DNA from: Hirudo medicinalis
Taxonomy: Eukaryota > Annelida > Clitellata > Hirudinida > Hirudinidae
Reading direction: 5' to 3'
Assembly (NCBI GenBank): GCA_011800805.1
Contig: MPNW01000172.1
Location: 91,350-155,349 of the forward strand
DNA length: 64,000 nucleotides
The number at the start of each line of letters is the position of its first letter. The first letter of the stretch is position 1. The notes under the pieces were generated by a model. That model saw only the letters and a list, made by a program, of their open reading frames with translations. It had not been told where the DNA came from and made no database searches. Positions 35,001-46,343 of the stretch are shown in pieces. Made by a program: the position numbers and the translations under genes.

Positions 35001-36374
35001 CCAACCTTGGGATTGTTTTGGTCCATGGTTATCAGAAAGTATGAACTCGAAAACTTTGTTTAGAAGCATTTTTTAAGGGTTTATTACATGCACCCAATGT
35101 CAGCAGTTCTTGATTGAAATTCATTCTTTCAATAAAAATTTTTTGGTGGCTCAGATTGATCCTGATCTGGTGAAGCCTACCATGAGGGCTGCAGTGGAAG
35201 AACAATTCAACCTGATAGCTCAAGGAATGGCCGATTTCCAAGACGTGTTGCATCATGGTATTGACATCTTCGGCAAAAAGTACAAGTATTTCATCGAGCA
35301 CATATCTCACATGGACCAACTGTTCGAAGTCACTTTCACATCACTTGCAGCCTCTGGAAAACCTTTGTCCAGGTTTTGAGAGTCTTTCAAATTCATTACT
35401 TTACCTTGCTCGATGCTAAATGTTATTCTGTGTTGCTGTTGAAGGTGTGGCAAATGCCGTAGGTACATGAAGTTCGTTCAAGCCAAGCCAAGCAGACTCC
35501 ACTGTGGCAGCTGTGATGAGACTTTCAATGTACCTCAGAATGCAAACATACGGACCTACAAGGAACTCAAGTGTCCTCTTGACGACTATGAACTGCTTTA
35601 TTGCTCAATGGGACCAAAGGTTAGACTTGGATGTAAAATAATGATAATAATAATAATAATAACAATAATAGTCAATTGTAAGACTAATCTACTTGCTCCT
35701 TCTAGGGCTTTGTGTTCTGCCCATACTGTTACAATGATCCACCATTTGGTGATTCTAAGAAGGGAATGGGATGCAATGAATGTCTACATCCATCCTGCCC
35801 TCAATCCCTGACTAAAACAAAAATTGCTGACTGCCAAGAATGTGATCAGGGAGTTCTTACTGTTGACCCTAACTCAATGCCAAAGTGGAAAATACTGTGC
35901 ACAAAGTCAGTTGGCTTATTTTTATTTAGCCCCACAACTGCTGCTAATTGTAACATGTTTTGGATAAAGATGCACAACCATGGTGAACATATTTGAGAAC
36001 GCGCAAAAGGTGGCAGTCCTCGACAAGAAATGTGAAGGCTGTGAGTCTAGTCTTGTTGAGGTGAACTACAAGGTGAGGAATAAACTTCAAGTTCAACTCA
36101 TTTTGTTAGAGGAGTCTCAGATCATCTCAATTGGACCATTTTTCGCAAGGACAAATCTCCTTTACAAGATGGGAAAATGAGTCGCCAAGGCTGCATATTT
36201 TGTGACTCACAACTTGCACCACTCACACAGTTTGGTGTTGCAAGGGCATTCAATCCCCATCACAAGCCTCGAGGTGGGGGGAGGAGGGGCCATGGAAGGG
36301 GTAGAGGCAGAGGTAGGGGCCGAGGTCGTCCTCCCAAAGACAAAATGGCACAGCTGGCAGCTTATTTTGTTTGA
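32006..36374 (+). CDS. TOP3B: DNA/RNA topoisomerase III beta (complete)
   Basis: Sixteen exons: 32006-32245, 32606-32683, 32773-32886, 33195-33362, 33449-33583, 33673-33782, 33847-33938, 34010-34118, 34187-34391, 34464-34649, 34829-35038, 35155-35372, 35445-35619, 35706-35905, 35970-36072 and 36150-36374. Phases agree; 855 residues (human 862). This type IA enzyme passes single strands of DNA or RNA through a transient 5'-phosphotyrosine nick. The TOPRIM domain begins [19 protein letters not shown] and has the metal motif [10 protein letters not shown] (D118, D120). The catalytic tyrosine is Y334 in [32 protein letters not shown] and [14 protein letters not shown] are core family blocks. The C-terminus has paired-Cys zinc motifs ([35 protein letters not shown]) and an RGG-type tail ([12 protein letters not shown]) before [14 protein letters not shown], the RNA-binding end typical of TOP3B and not TOP3A. 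Complete, with no damaged motif. Confidence 0.96.
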
Positions 36375-36723
36375 TTTCTTTAGCTTTGTAATCTTATAAA
36401 AAAAAAAATCAATTTCTCTCTAATAGATTCTGGCATATGTTGCCTGTCTGATTTAAAAAGTGCGATGATATCTTGAATGGTTATCATCCTGATACTTGAT
36501 CATGTTTATAGATCTCTTGGTGTGTTCCAATAATTTTGTTTAGAGTTTATTTTTACTCTTAAGTGTTTTTGTTCAAATTGTTAAAGCTTTGATTCATCAA
36601 AAAAGTACATTCTATTAAGGGAATATGCCTTAAAGTTTGTTCAACATTTGAAAGCAAATTTTGACTTCAACTAAAACAAATTAAAATATTTACATGAAGT
36701 TTGAGACTTGAGCTTCAAATGTT
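36375..36723. other. convergent 3' flank of TOP3B (+) and DYNLT2B (-)
   Basis: 349 bp between two opposing stop codons. TTTATT at 36546-36551 is an AATAAA signal for the minus-strand gene, so the two 3' UTRs probably overlap or abut. Confidence 0.5.
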
Positions 36724-37452
36724 TCAATAGAAATATATTCCAAAACAAGCAACCACGCAGAAGAGAGTGCCCTGGAATTTTCAATAAAATTGATTATGTG
36801 AGTCTAAATGGGATGCTAGGCTAACTAACATTCATGTAAACATCTTCTATGTAGTTGTCAGTATCTGAGTCCCAAAATGTCCTACATCCTACCCTGTAGT
36901 AATTATTGCACATATGATTGAAATGGATGGTAAAATTAATTGCACTCACTTTACTCCTTGGCCCCTCATTTCCCCGATTACGACTTGGGTCACATATTTG
37001 TAGCGGGGGAGCTCAAGAGCTGAAAGTTTTAACCAAAAAAAAGTACAGGACCGTCTAGCAAGCTAATTGATATGTCAAAGCTTCAAACCTTTAAGTTTAT
37101 CCCTTACAATGATGGATAGGGCCTTGCACCATTCATTACACTCGTCATTTTTATAAGCCTTGTTTTGAAAAAAATCAGCAACCGTTTGATGCATCGTAGA
37201 CTTGAAAATGGTGGGCCTAAATCTTGACGGTGAAAGAACGTTAACTAGAGTAAATACATTACCAAGAAATATTTCCAACTTTTTTTCGTAGACCGGTCGG
37301 ATAGAATTAGGATTAATTTCTTCTATGTTCTTTATAATAGATTCTTTATGCTCCATACCGTACGAAACAGTGGCGACAGTCAGTTTCGCCATGGCAACTA
37401 AGATTCTTCTTTGGGCTGAGTGTCCTCTCCCAAATTTCAAAATTATGTCCAT
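36724..37452 (-). CDS. DYNLT2B: Tctex-type dynein light chain DYNLT2B (TCTEX1D2)
   Basis: Minus-strand exons 37280-37452, 37089-37222, 36950-37019, 36830-36893 and 36724-36771; 162 residues. DYNLT2B is a light chain of cytoplasmic dynein 2, the retrograde intraflagellar-transport motor of cilia. The Tctex1 domain is clear: SIRPVYEKKFRPTIFKSTMH, then LPRYKYVTQVVIGEMRGQGV, CRTFWDSDTDNYIEDVYMN and GTLFCVVACFGIYFY at the C-terminus. FWDxDTDNY and MNxxLFCVVAxFG match DYNLT2B better than other light chains. The uninterrupted frame 37089-37452 hides a 57-nt intron (37223-37279, GT...AG). It is a multiple of three with no stop, and removing it restores RPVYEKK-FRP as in the family. ATG 37452 gives a longer N-terminus than vertebrate proteins; Met 21 is an alternative start. 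Nearby PIGX supports the orthology call. Confidence 0.9.
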
Positions 37453-37587
37453 TTAAACATAATAGACTTAATTTAAAAAAATTCGTTGAAGATAATTTTT
37501 ATGGTTTTTTTTTTTATAATTTTATTTCTTAGCGGTGAGACAATACTTGCAACCATTCATTCATTTTTTATTTATTTTATTCATAGA

Positions 37588-37765
37588 GCAAGCGGGATGG
37601 CAGACCACTTACATGACAAGTGATAAATATGAAAGAGAGTACCAAAATCGTCAAAAATTTAGAGAGGCCCAGTTGATAAATACAACATTTAAATACAAAG
37701 AAGTTGATGTGAGAATTTCTGGCGATGAACTCCAGACGCAAATAATAAGTAATCAAATAATTAAA
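37588..37765 (+). CDS. putative exon of an unknown plus-strand gene
   Basis: After an acceptor-like TTATTCATAG (ends 37587) the frame reads QAGWQTTYMTSDKYEREYQN, then RQKFREAQLINTTFKYKEVD and onward, with coding-like composition and a possible donor near 37766. It begins 135 bp from the DYNLT2B start in divergent orientation, so a shared promoter is possible. No family recognised and no partner exon found; a chance open frame is not excluded. Confidence 0.3.
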
Positions 37766-37829
37766 CAAGTGATTATAGTTTTACTTTCACGCATTCACTT
37801 GCATTACTCCATAATCCGAGAATTTTTTT

Positions 37830-38100
37830 AAATTATTTTAATTTTTCTTCAAAGTAGTTCTAGATTTTTTGAAGAATGTTTCTATGACAACCCCCTGGAG
37901 TCTAGAACGAAATTATAATCCTACAAAGTTTTATAAAAAAAAAATAGCCAAAGGAATAGATTTACATTAAGATACAAGCACTGACTGAAGACATTTCGTC
38001 TTCACGTATTAGATGTATTTAAAATTTCTTTTTTCACTCAATGAGTGACTTCATTTTAGTCCCTGACTAAACCCAGGTTGATCTCTAATTTAGAATAATA
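37830..38100. other. AT-rich spacer
   Basis: No features apart from the ATT-rich tail leading into the LINE at 38100. Confidence 0.5.
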
Positions 38101-39060
38101 ATAATAATAATAGTTAATTTATAATTTATAATGCGCCATTTGCATAGCGTCAGAGGCGCCTTGTGTTTTCATTAGCTTCATGTTGGTGTCCTGAAGAGGT
38201 GAGTCTTCAGGTGACGTTTGAAGAGCTCCAGGGATAGTTGAGCTCTTACGATGTGGGGTAATGCATTCCAAACAGCAGGAGAGGCATGCGAGAAGCCTCT
38301 GTTGATGAGGGATGATTTGTGAACTGGTTGGTGTAGTTGAATGGTGGAAGATGAGCGAAGACCAGATACGTTGCGGGTTGCGGCGGAGAAGGAGGTGGTG
38401 GAGATAAGGTGGATTGGATCTCGCGAGAGTTCGATATGTCATGAGGGCGATTTTGAAGATGATGCGATTATGGATCGGTAGCCAGTTCAATTTCTTCAGG
38501 CAGTCAGTGCTATTAAGGGTGGGGTTAAGAAGAACAAGTTTAGCAAGTTTGTTTTGGTATGCGTTGCAAGGAATGGATCAAAGAGGCAGATGTACCATAG
38601 AGAAGGGAATTGCAGTAATACAGGCGAGAGAGAACAAGACTGCGTGCAAGGGCAGAAGTTGTGTCGACGGAGAGGAGTGGACGGATATGCCGAATTGACC
38701 AAACGAGATGATTACATGATTTGATGATGAAGACAGAATGTTCTTTAAAGCTGAGATAAGAATCAAAAGTAACACCAAGGCATTTAAGAGTACTAGAAGA
38801 AGGAAGGAGGGTGTCTGCAACAATTATGGAGGTTGGGGGAGTTTTTAGGCGAATCGGTGTGCCGATGAACATAATTTCGGATTTCTGCGGATTCAGTTGA
38901 AGAAAGTTAGCAAGATGCCAATCATTGATTGCGTCTGTGTACTTCTGCAAATTTGAGCTGATCGGACATGCTGTCGCTGGAGAGAATGCAGAAGAGACTT
39001 GTGTCATCTGCATATTGATGGAAAGATACTTCGAAGCCATGAATTATGTTTCGTTTTTTT
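38100..39060 (-). mobile_element. CR1-like LINE, copy A, 3' half (broken)
   Basis: Minus strand, ending in an ATT-rich tail (38097-38120). Readable blocks: NDWHLANFLQLNPQKSEIMF and LKCLGVTFDSYLSFKEH (RT palm/thumb), LSVDTTSALARSLVLSRLYY, then LNWLPIHNRIIFKIALMTYR. Frames shift near 38490-38540 and again near 38250, so it is inactive. The last 200 bp match the fragment at 3796-3990. It joins copy B at about 39060. Confidence 0.85.
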
Positions 39061-40560
39061 TAATTCAATCCTGCGTTCAATCCCCAGCCAATGGAGTTCA
39101 CTGAGGATGGGGGTGATGTGGTCATATTTGTGCTTTCTCATCACAAGCCTGGCAGCTGCATTGACGACGGATTGCAGGCGACGAGTTANGCCAATGGAGT
39201 TCACTGAGGATGGGGGTGATGTGGTCATATTTGTGCTTTCTCATCACAAGCCTGGCAGCTGCATTGACGACGGATTGCAGGCGACGAGTTAGAGTTTTGG
39301 GTAGCCCGACCATAACCGAGTTACAGTAGTCGAGCTTGGAAAGGACTAAAGAGGTGACAAGTGCTTTAGTCGCGAACGACGGAAGGTATGCCGCAACAGC
39401 TCGGATCTGTCGCAGCATCATGAAGCACACGCGTGTTATATGGCCGACATGAGCTTGCATGGTCAAATCGGAGTCCAGGAAGACACCGAGGTCTCTAACT
39501 GAGGAAGATGGCGAAATCCAATCGTACAGGCGCAGATGGGCACTGGTGACTACGACGGCGTGTTGTAAACCAAATGACTTCCGATTTGTTTGAATTGAGT
39601 TGTAGGCGACTCGATTTCATCCATTGGTAGACGTCGTCAATGCACGCCGAGACCAGCGTGGAAAGCTCTGCAACGTTGTCGACATCACAGTGACCATAAA
39701 CCTGCGTGTCGTCGACATAGAAGTGTGATCGCAGCCCATGGGCTGGCGATGATTCTTGACAGGTCCGCAGTATATATTGAGAAGAGGGTTGGACCGAGAA
39801 CCGATCCCTGAGGAACACCGCAGATTGACAAAACCCTCGACGAAGTTGTGTCACCAATCTTAATCTGGCATTCTCGTCCGTTGAGGTAGGACCGGAGCCA
39901 GTTGAGTGCTGGTCCGTCGAAGCCAAAGGAAGACTGCAATCTCCGGCAAAGTATGTCGTGGTCCACGGTGTCAAATGCTGCCGATAAATCAAGTAGGACG
40001 AGAAGTATGAGTTTTCCTTGGTCAGCTGCCTCGAGAACGTCTGAGAAGACTTTGAGTACAGCTGTTTCTGTTGAGTGATATTGACGGTAAGCTGATTAGT
40101 TGATAGGTAAAAGTTTATTATTGTCGAGATGTTTTGTGGTTTTAACAAGAATCAATCTTTCCAGTAGTTTAGAGATAACTGATAGGTTGGATATAGGGCG
40201 GTAAGAACTGGTGTCGCCACAGTCAAGATTTAGGTTTTTGAGAATGGGCGTTATGTAAGATGTCTTGAAGGATTGAGGGAACACGCCGTCACTGAGTGAT
40301 TTATTAAACAATTTGACGAGAAACGGAGCGAGATTGGGCGCAGCCTTTTTTNTTTTTTAAAAGCCATGTTGGTATTGGATCCAGAGAGCACTGTTTATTT
40401 GGGAGAGAACTGATGAGACAGAGAACCTCGTCCAGACCGACAGGGGAGAAGCCGACCAAAGGCGTGACATAGTAGGGTGTTGGAGGTGGCAGAGTCCCAC
40501 ACATAACCGTCAAAGCTCTAACGTTGTTGAGTTTGGTGATGAAAAACTGTAACAAATGTT
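39061..40560 (-). mobile_element. CR1-like LINE, copy B, reverse-transcriptase region (broken)
   Basis: Minus strand. LDEVLCLISSLPNKQCSLDP (near 40420), SYITPILKNLNLDCGDTSSY then RPISNLSVISKLLERLIL, ALNWLRSYLNGRECQIKIGD, the RT motif CGVPQGSVLGPTLFSIY (39792-39821) and the catalytic FYVDDTQVYG (39704-39722), then MKSSRLQLNSNKSEVIWF. GVPQGS and YVDD sit in different frames, so the gene is dead. Two Ns (39189, 40352) and an exact duplicate around the first make the assembled structure doubtful. Confidence 0.88.
39087..39291. repeat. exact 102-bp direct duplication separated by one N
   Basis: 39087-39188 and 39190-39291 are identical base for base with N at 39189 between them, the mark of two contig ends that overlap but were not merged. 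Any reading frame crossing 39189 is unreliable. Confidence 0.95.
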
Positions 40561-41911
40561 ACCCTTGCCACATATGTCGGAGAGAATGGACATTAAAATT
40601 GTAATATCAAATTTAGTTGCATATTTTTTTATTCTGTGAGCAGTCATAACGAATTTACTTAAGACATTCTTCACTTAGGACTATTTAGTAATAATAATAA
40701 TAATAATATAATAATAATAACTTCCACTAATGCTTGGCTCCATGCCCAGTAATTATGCACAAACACTATACATTTTCTGACAGCTCATCCATAACCTTGC
40801 TGGTGCATACCAATTTCTTCTATGGAAGACTAAGAGCTAAATGTAAAGCAGTTGTCGCTATGTTCCTGCAGACAAGTGTCATTAACTCAAAGTAATCAGT
40901 TAAGACCATCAGCTACAATCTGCAAGAGGGCAAAATTTAATCTCAGCAAAATAGATCTCTCTACTGTCCAAGTACTAAACACCTTTATGTCAATTAAATG
41001 CTGCTATACTGCTCGCTGAGGTGCTGCATAATTTATTCATGACCAGTTAAGCCGACAGTGGTATCGTTCGAGAACGTGCATCCAGGTAGAGGTTGCACAG
41101 ACATGAGGCATCACAAAACGGTTTTGTCCATGGAAAAGTAATAATTTACGACTTCATTAGAATAACGAAAGCGACAAGAGGATGCTGTCTCAGATGCGCA
41201 CATTTTAATCACATAAGCATATATTACATAGCAGAAACAATCCAAAATAGCAACAGGCAATACTTTTAGAGAAACAGTCAATTAATGCTCAACTATTATT
41301 TCAAGCATAGTTCTCAGGGCTGTAAAAAAAAATTATGCAGAATAAAGCTTCAAACATTTTAACATATTTATTAGATGTCCACACGGAAATGTATCGCAAT
41401 TCAAAAAGAACAAAACCCACAACCAGATCAAACCATAGAAGAAATACTTTTTAAAATCTTAAACAGACACACATGCAAAAGAAGCATTGCTGCAAAATAT
41501 ATGGAATAAAAAATCATGACTTGTTCTACCAATTTCTAAGACATCTTTTCAATTGTCTGAGTTTGCTGAGTGAGCTGTAAACGAGTGTGACAGTTTGGAA
41601 ACATTGTTCTTTAAGAAATAGAAACGTAAGGCATATCAGAATGGGTGCCGGCTAAAGAGAACAGAGGTTATTGTTGACATTTCCCGTCCTGTCCATGAAG
41701 CTCATCTCACTGACCGTGCAACTTTACTCAGGACAACAAACTGGGACCATCAATACTTTCATCATCATCATTTGGCAGATATCACAATGTAGAAAGTTCG
41801 GATAGGTAGCCTAAAGGATAAAAGATTATATGCTGAATAATATCAAAATACACAAAAATCTACAAATGAAAAGTTATATACAAGCTTAGTTAAAAGTCAG
41901 CCTCACTTTTT
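40561..41911. other. Rap2 3' flank and spacer
   Basis: Includes a (TAA)n run at 40689-40720 and TTTATT at 41366-41371, a possible minus-strand polyadenylation signal for Rap2 about 540 bp after its stop. No other gene seen. Confidence 0.45.
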
Positions 41912-44428
41912 TCATAAAATTGAACAACATCCCGAGCTCGACTTTGAAGAGGCAGCGGTCATCTCGCGAACGATCTCTATGAAGACCTCGTTCACGTCCG
42001 GGGTGGTCTTCGCCGAGGACTCGATGAAAGGGCATCCCCATTGCCTGGCCAGCGTCAGCCCCTCTTTGAATGCAACCTAATAAAAAGGACATAAATTTAC
42101 AATCAGAACAATATAACATTAAGTAATTTTTGAAGGTTCAAAAGTGGTACAATTTATTGCTTCTTAGTGAATGGTTCATTTGATCCTGCAGTCTCAGAGA
42201 TTTACAGACTAAAAGAAATGCAATCCTAGATGCTAACAAAGGAAGCAGCATTTAAATGAAATGCAATTAAGTTATCACAACCATTTCTGGTCACATCATA
42301 GCAAGTTTAATGCAATTCATATTCAAGTTGAAATGTTATGTTCAAGTGAATGCATTCTTTATGGATGATGTCAGATTCATTGCTTAAAATTGTTGATCTT
42401 AATGCAGCTGGGGCTTCAAAGGACTCTCATCGACCATTAATGACAACAAATCCTGTTGACCGAGAGTATTAACCCCACATTAAGTGAGGCAAACAATTAA
42501 TAATTTCTCTTCTAAATAACTAATTTGTCATGCTGAACACAAAGGGCAATTCAGAGGATTATTATTAATCAGAGTCCATATCCATAAAAATTGGATATGA
42601 CATAACTTAAAGAAGTCACATGATGGTGACATCATCAATTTATGTATCGGTGCTTGCAAAGAGACATGGGGATGAGATAAAGACATTAACCAAATAATAA
42701 TCAGGAGATTTTTAGTGTTGTTCTTGTGTGGTTGCAGTTTGAAATACATCAATTAGTGACCAGCTTGCCAGATAGTAAGCAGGTACAATGGAGTTCCATC
42801 AGTTTTCAAAACATCTGAATTCATGCAGTGAAATTCCAACATGTAGTTGACAGCATGAGTTATGTTGATGAGGAAAGAATTCCACTGATAGCATGGAAAA
42901 TTCCTTTAAAATGATATCAAATCGGAGAGAGGGAATGTTAGTGAAGAGATTAAATAAAAGGGTCACAGGATTTGTGGAAACATACCAATGTCAGAAATTT
43001 ATGAACATTTGAAAAGCAAATAAAAAATAATAATGGAGAGACAGATAAATGAAAAGCATTTCAAAACAAATCTCAATGAGAATCAAAAAAAAGGGAGATG
43101 CTCTAATTGATAGATCAAGATGTTGTGCCAAAGTAAATGTTATCTCATTTGGAGGAATTGCAGCCAGTCAGATCTGTTATGGGGGTTTTCCAAGGCTACC
43201 CAAACAACTGAATTCTCATGAAATTGATGGCACTTGATACAATCACCACTTGAATGACACATTTTTTTATTAAAACATTGTTAATAGAACATTTGAAATG
43301 ATATACAAGCCACAAAGCATGCTTAAACTTCAAAGAAGTTTCAGCCAAATTTGTTTTAAATAATTTTGAAAAGCATATTTTGGATAACTCATCCTAAGCA
43401 CCGTTTAAATAGTTTCATCCTAAAATTTAAATCAACCTGATAAGTTAAAAAGAACTGAAGCTGACTTGAAATGTTGAGGAAAATTATTTCTCCAAGATAG
43501 TGAAATATCCAGTTTAAAGGAATCATGACTTATTGGGTTTAACTTGTAAATCAAAATAACATTTTAATAATAATAATAATAGTAATTAATTCATAATGAG
43601 CCATGTGCATAGAGGCAGAGGTGCCTAAAGTTTTAGAGCAGACCTGTGATATACAGAAAGAAGGCACTGAATTGGTAAAAAATGTGCTCTTTCTTGATTG
43701 CATTAGATCATAGACTAATTAGGTCCATGGATGGTTCGGGGCAAATTAACTATTGAATGCCAAGAATTCAACCACTCAGCTTTGATTTACCATGTTTCAA
43801 ATCTAGCAGGCCACAAAAGAATTGATTAGCTTCTAACAACATTTAACAACTGAGCATTTAAGCTTCCAAAAGATCAAATTCATTTGCAAATAAGCACTAC
43901 GCATAAATTCTATTCAGCCCAAACATGTTTGTCTCTATCACATATTTAGAATGTCCATGACTTGCTAAATAACTTATTATATCATTTTTCCTTGTATCAA
44001 TATCAACTGAGTAACTATGTAATTAAGCCATAAATTAAAAAACAAATACTGACCTCTCTTTGATCTTCTAAATCTCTCTTGTTGCCAACAAGAATTAAAG
44101 GAACCTTTGGCCTCCTTTTTACTCTAATGATTTGATCTTTCATTGATCGAATGTCATAAAAAGTTTGCAAGCTTGCAATACTATACACGACAACAAAACC
44201 TTGTCCATTTTTTATGTACAAATCTCGCATGGAAGCAAACTGTTCAGTACCAGCAGTGTCTAGTATTTCAAGAACTGATGGTTCTCCATCAACTTCTATT
44301 TCTTTTCTGTAGAAATCTTCAACCGTGGGATCATAACGTTCGATAAAAGTCCCAGTGACAAATTTCACCGTCAAAGCACTTTTTCCGACACCACCGCTAC
44401 CCAAAACAACTGCTTTCAACTCCCTCAT
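41912..44428 (-). CDS. RAP2: Rap2 small GTPase
   Basis: Two minus-strand exons, 44054-44428 and 41912-42076, split by a 1,977-bp phase-0 intron; 179 residues (human Rap2 183). Ras-family switch acting at membranes in adhesion, cytoskeletal and kinase signalling. P-loop GSGGVGKS at 10-17, switch [15 protein letters not shown] with Phe39, the residue that separates Rap2 from Rap1 (Ser39), DTAGTEQF with Thr61 typical of Rap, NKRD at 116-119 and the SAK motif in IESSAKTT. The C-terminus is [13 protein letters not shown] is a CAAX box (Leu at X favours geranylgeranylation) with a second cysteine before it, a likely palmitoylation site. Exon 2 is strikingly G+C-rich compared with exon 1. Complete, no damage seen. 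Confidence 0.95.
43565..43640 (-). mobile_element. CR1-like LINE 3' tail in the Rap2 intron
   Basis: TAATAATAATAATAGTAATT followed by ATAATGAGCCATGTGCATAG matches the 3' tails at about 3790 and 38110 (ATAATGCGCCATTTGCATAG). An extremely 5'-truncated insertion, same orientation. Confidence 0.65.
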
Positions 44429-46127
44429 TGTTGGGTATACTCTGGCCCACTAAGTATAATCCTTCCGTGTTCTTTTTGAGCGAAATTTGTCTAAAATTCA
44501 CAAAGCGTCATTTAGGAAACAGACGCCTAAAAATGTGTTAAACGCTACTGACACCACGAGCTCCGATTGACACACGAAAGTCATAAGAAAAATACACTTT
44601 TGCAACTCTTGAATCCTCGAGCGATAAATAAAAACTTATGAGACTACGAATGGATCCGAAGCGCAACTACTTTGTCGAACAACAAAAATACAAACGTTCA
44701 AATAAGGAATCTAACATTTAATAATTATCAATCACATTCACGTGAAATATTAGATTAGTCAGCATTACAAATATGCCTGCGGTAGTCTGGTGGGCGGGCG
44801 TCTATTCAGCCCCGCATTGTTGAGACCAATTCTTAGTGACGTTATTAATCAGCCACCTCGAACGATATTCTGGATCTTTTGCTAAATTCGGAAGTCATGA
44901 TTTTAACGCTTATGGACAGATATAACCATACTTTTATCTTAGCTTAGTGTTTGTTATTCTGGGTTCGCGATATTGCTAGTTACTTGTCAATCGATTGTAT
45001 TTATTTAGCTTGACCAACCACAAGATTAAATTTCAAACTTAAAAAACGGTCAGCTCGAAGTTAGTTCTTAAGTAAAGTTATAGACAAGTTGAGAAATAAA
45101 CTAATAAAACCCAGTTACATTCACTTGGCACATTTAATGGATTCAATTCTAACATAAATCCGTTTAAAGAGTGAACTAATGCAAAATGTAAAAATTGAGA
45201 ACACAGGCTTAGTAAAATGTTTTATTTGGCAAGATTAATTAGTACAATTTGATATTCTTTGGTGCAAAGACTGATGAGATCTAACTACCCTGGATCATGT
45301 TATCAGTTGTACCCGGATAGAAGTTGCGATGACAAATTGCTGAGCATTAGAAGCGAAAACTGGTAGAACCTTGAACAGTCAAGGAAATGTGTGCTATCAC
45401 TAATGCATGACATTCTAGACATACAATCGTTTTATCAGTATATTACCACTGCGATAAATGCGATCCAATTGAGTCTGATGTCAACGAATACAATTGTGTA
45501 TCTAAATAATGATGCCTCACTGGTTCTGCATGGAATCGATTTGCCGGGAGACATGTTATGAGATCAATTATTGATTGATTTAGGCGCCTCATTATCTTTA
45601 TTTTTCTGGCCAGTGAGCAGAGGAGAAGTTGAGGTTGGGGCCTAGGCAGGGAACAATCAACTGGCTGGTAATGGTCTAATAAATCACTTCCCGCCACCTT
45701 TTTCGATAATCACTGAATAACGGGATTAAGAAACGTCTTTCTTTTTATGTTTACCAGAGATTTGCAGGAATACAACATTTTCACATATTTAGCTGTTATA
45801 TTTTGCCGTTTCTAAGTGGTAAAGATCTTGAATGAGAGATCACATCAATTTTAGACATCTGTCGAATGGTGTAAAAATTACACACCAAAAAAAAAGAATT
45901 TTCCAAAAAATCCAAAGTGCATTTGAGAGACAATTTGAATGTGGCGAGTCGAGTTTACTTTGGAGGAAATACAGGTAGCACGAAAATACAGAGCATGATT
46001 GATCGTTGAGACGTGCCTCCATTTTGAACAGAAAATTGAGACACTTTGTATTCTCTTTAATTGTGCAATAATTTCTTCGTAAATATTTTCTGCGCTTAAT
46101 ATGACAACTGGCGAAAACGAATAGCAA
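44429..46127. other. Rap2 upstream region and intergenic DNA
   Basis: 44430-44700 should contain the Rap2 5' UTR and promoter. No open frame in the remainder has motif or splice support. Confidence 0.45.
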
Positions 46128-46343
46128 ATGAATGCGATAACAGCTTTAATAGTGAAGTTAATCGTAAATAGTGCAAAGGCTGATGATGACGATGATGTCG
46201 ACGATGATGATGATGACGATGACGATGGAGGCAATGGTGATTATGAGGAAATTCTCAGAGATGAAAACACTTTTCCTCGGGATTGGTTTGACCGCCTCGC
46301 ACATCCAATTCACGAGGGTCGCAAACCAATTACTTGGCGCTGA
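46128..46343 (+). CDS. 71-residue acidic ORF with possible signal peptide (tentative)
   Basis: ATG 46128. A moderately hydrophobic N-terminus (MNAITALIVKLIVNSAKA) precedes an Asp run (two poly-Asp blocks around Val), then YEEILRDENTFPRDWFDRL and HPIHEGRKPITWR, stop. The layout recalls a small secreted precursor (signal, acidic propiece, basic cleavage sites). The Asp run is encoded by a GAT/GAC microsatellite, which could alone explain much of the open frame. No homologue recognised. Confidence 0.2.
   Translation: MNAITALIVKLIVNSAKADDDDDVDDDDDDDDDGGNGDYEEILRDENTFPRDWFDRLAHPIHEGRKPITWR

Noticed and set aside
38999..39466. Open frames on both strands across 39189
   Set aside because: They run through the N and the artefactual 102-bp duplication inside a dead LINE.
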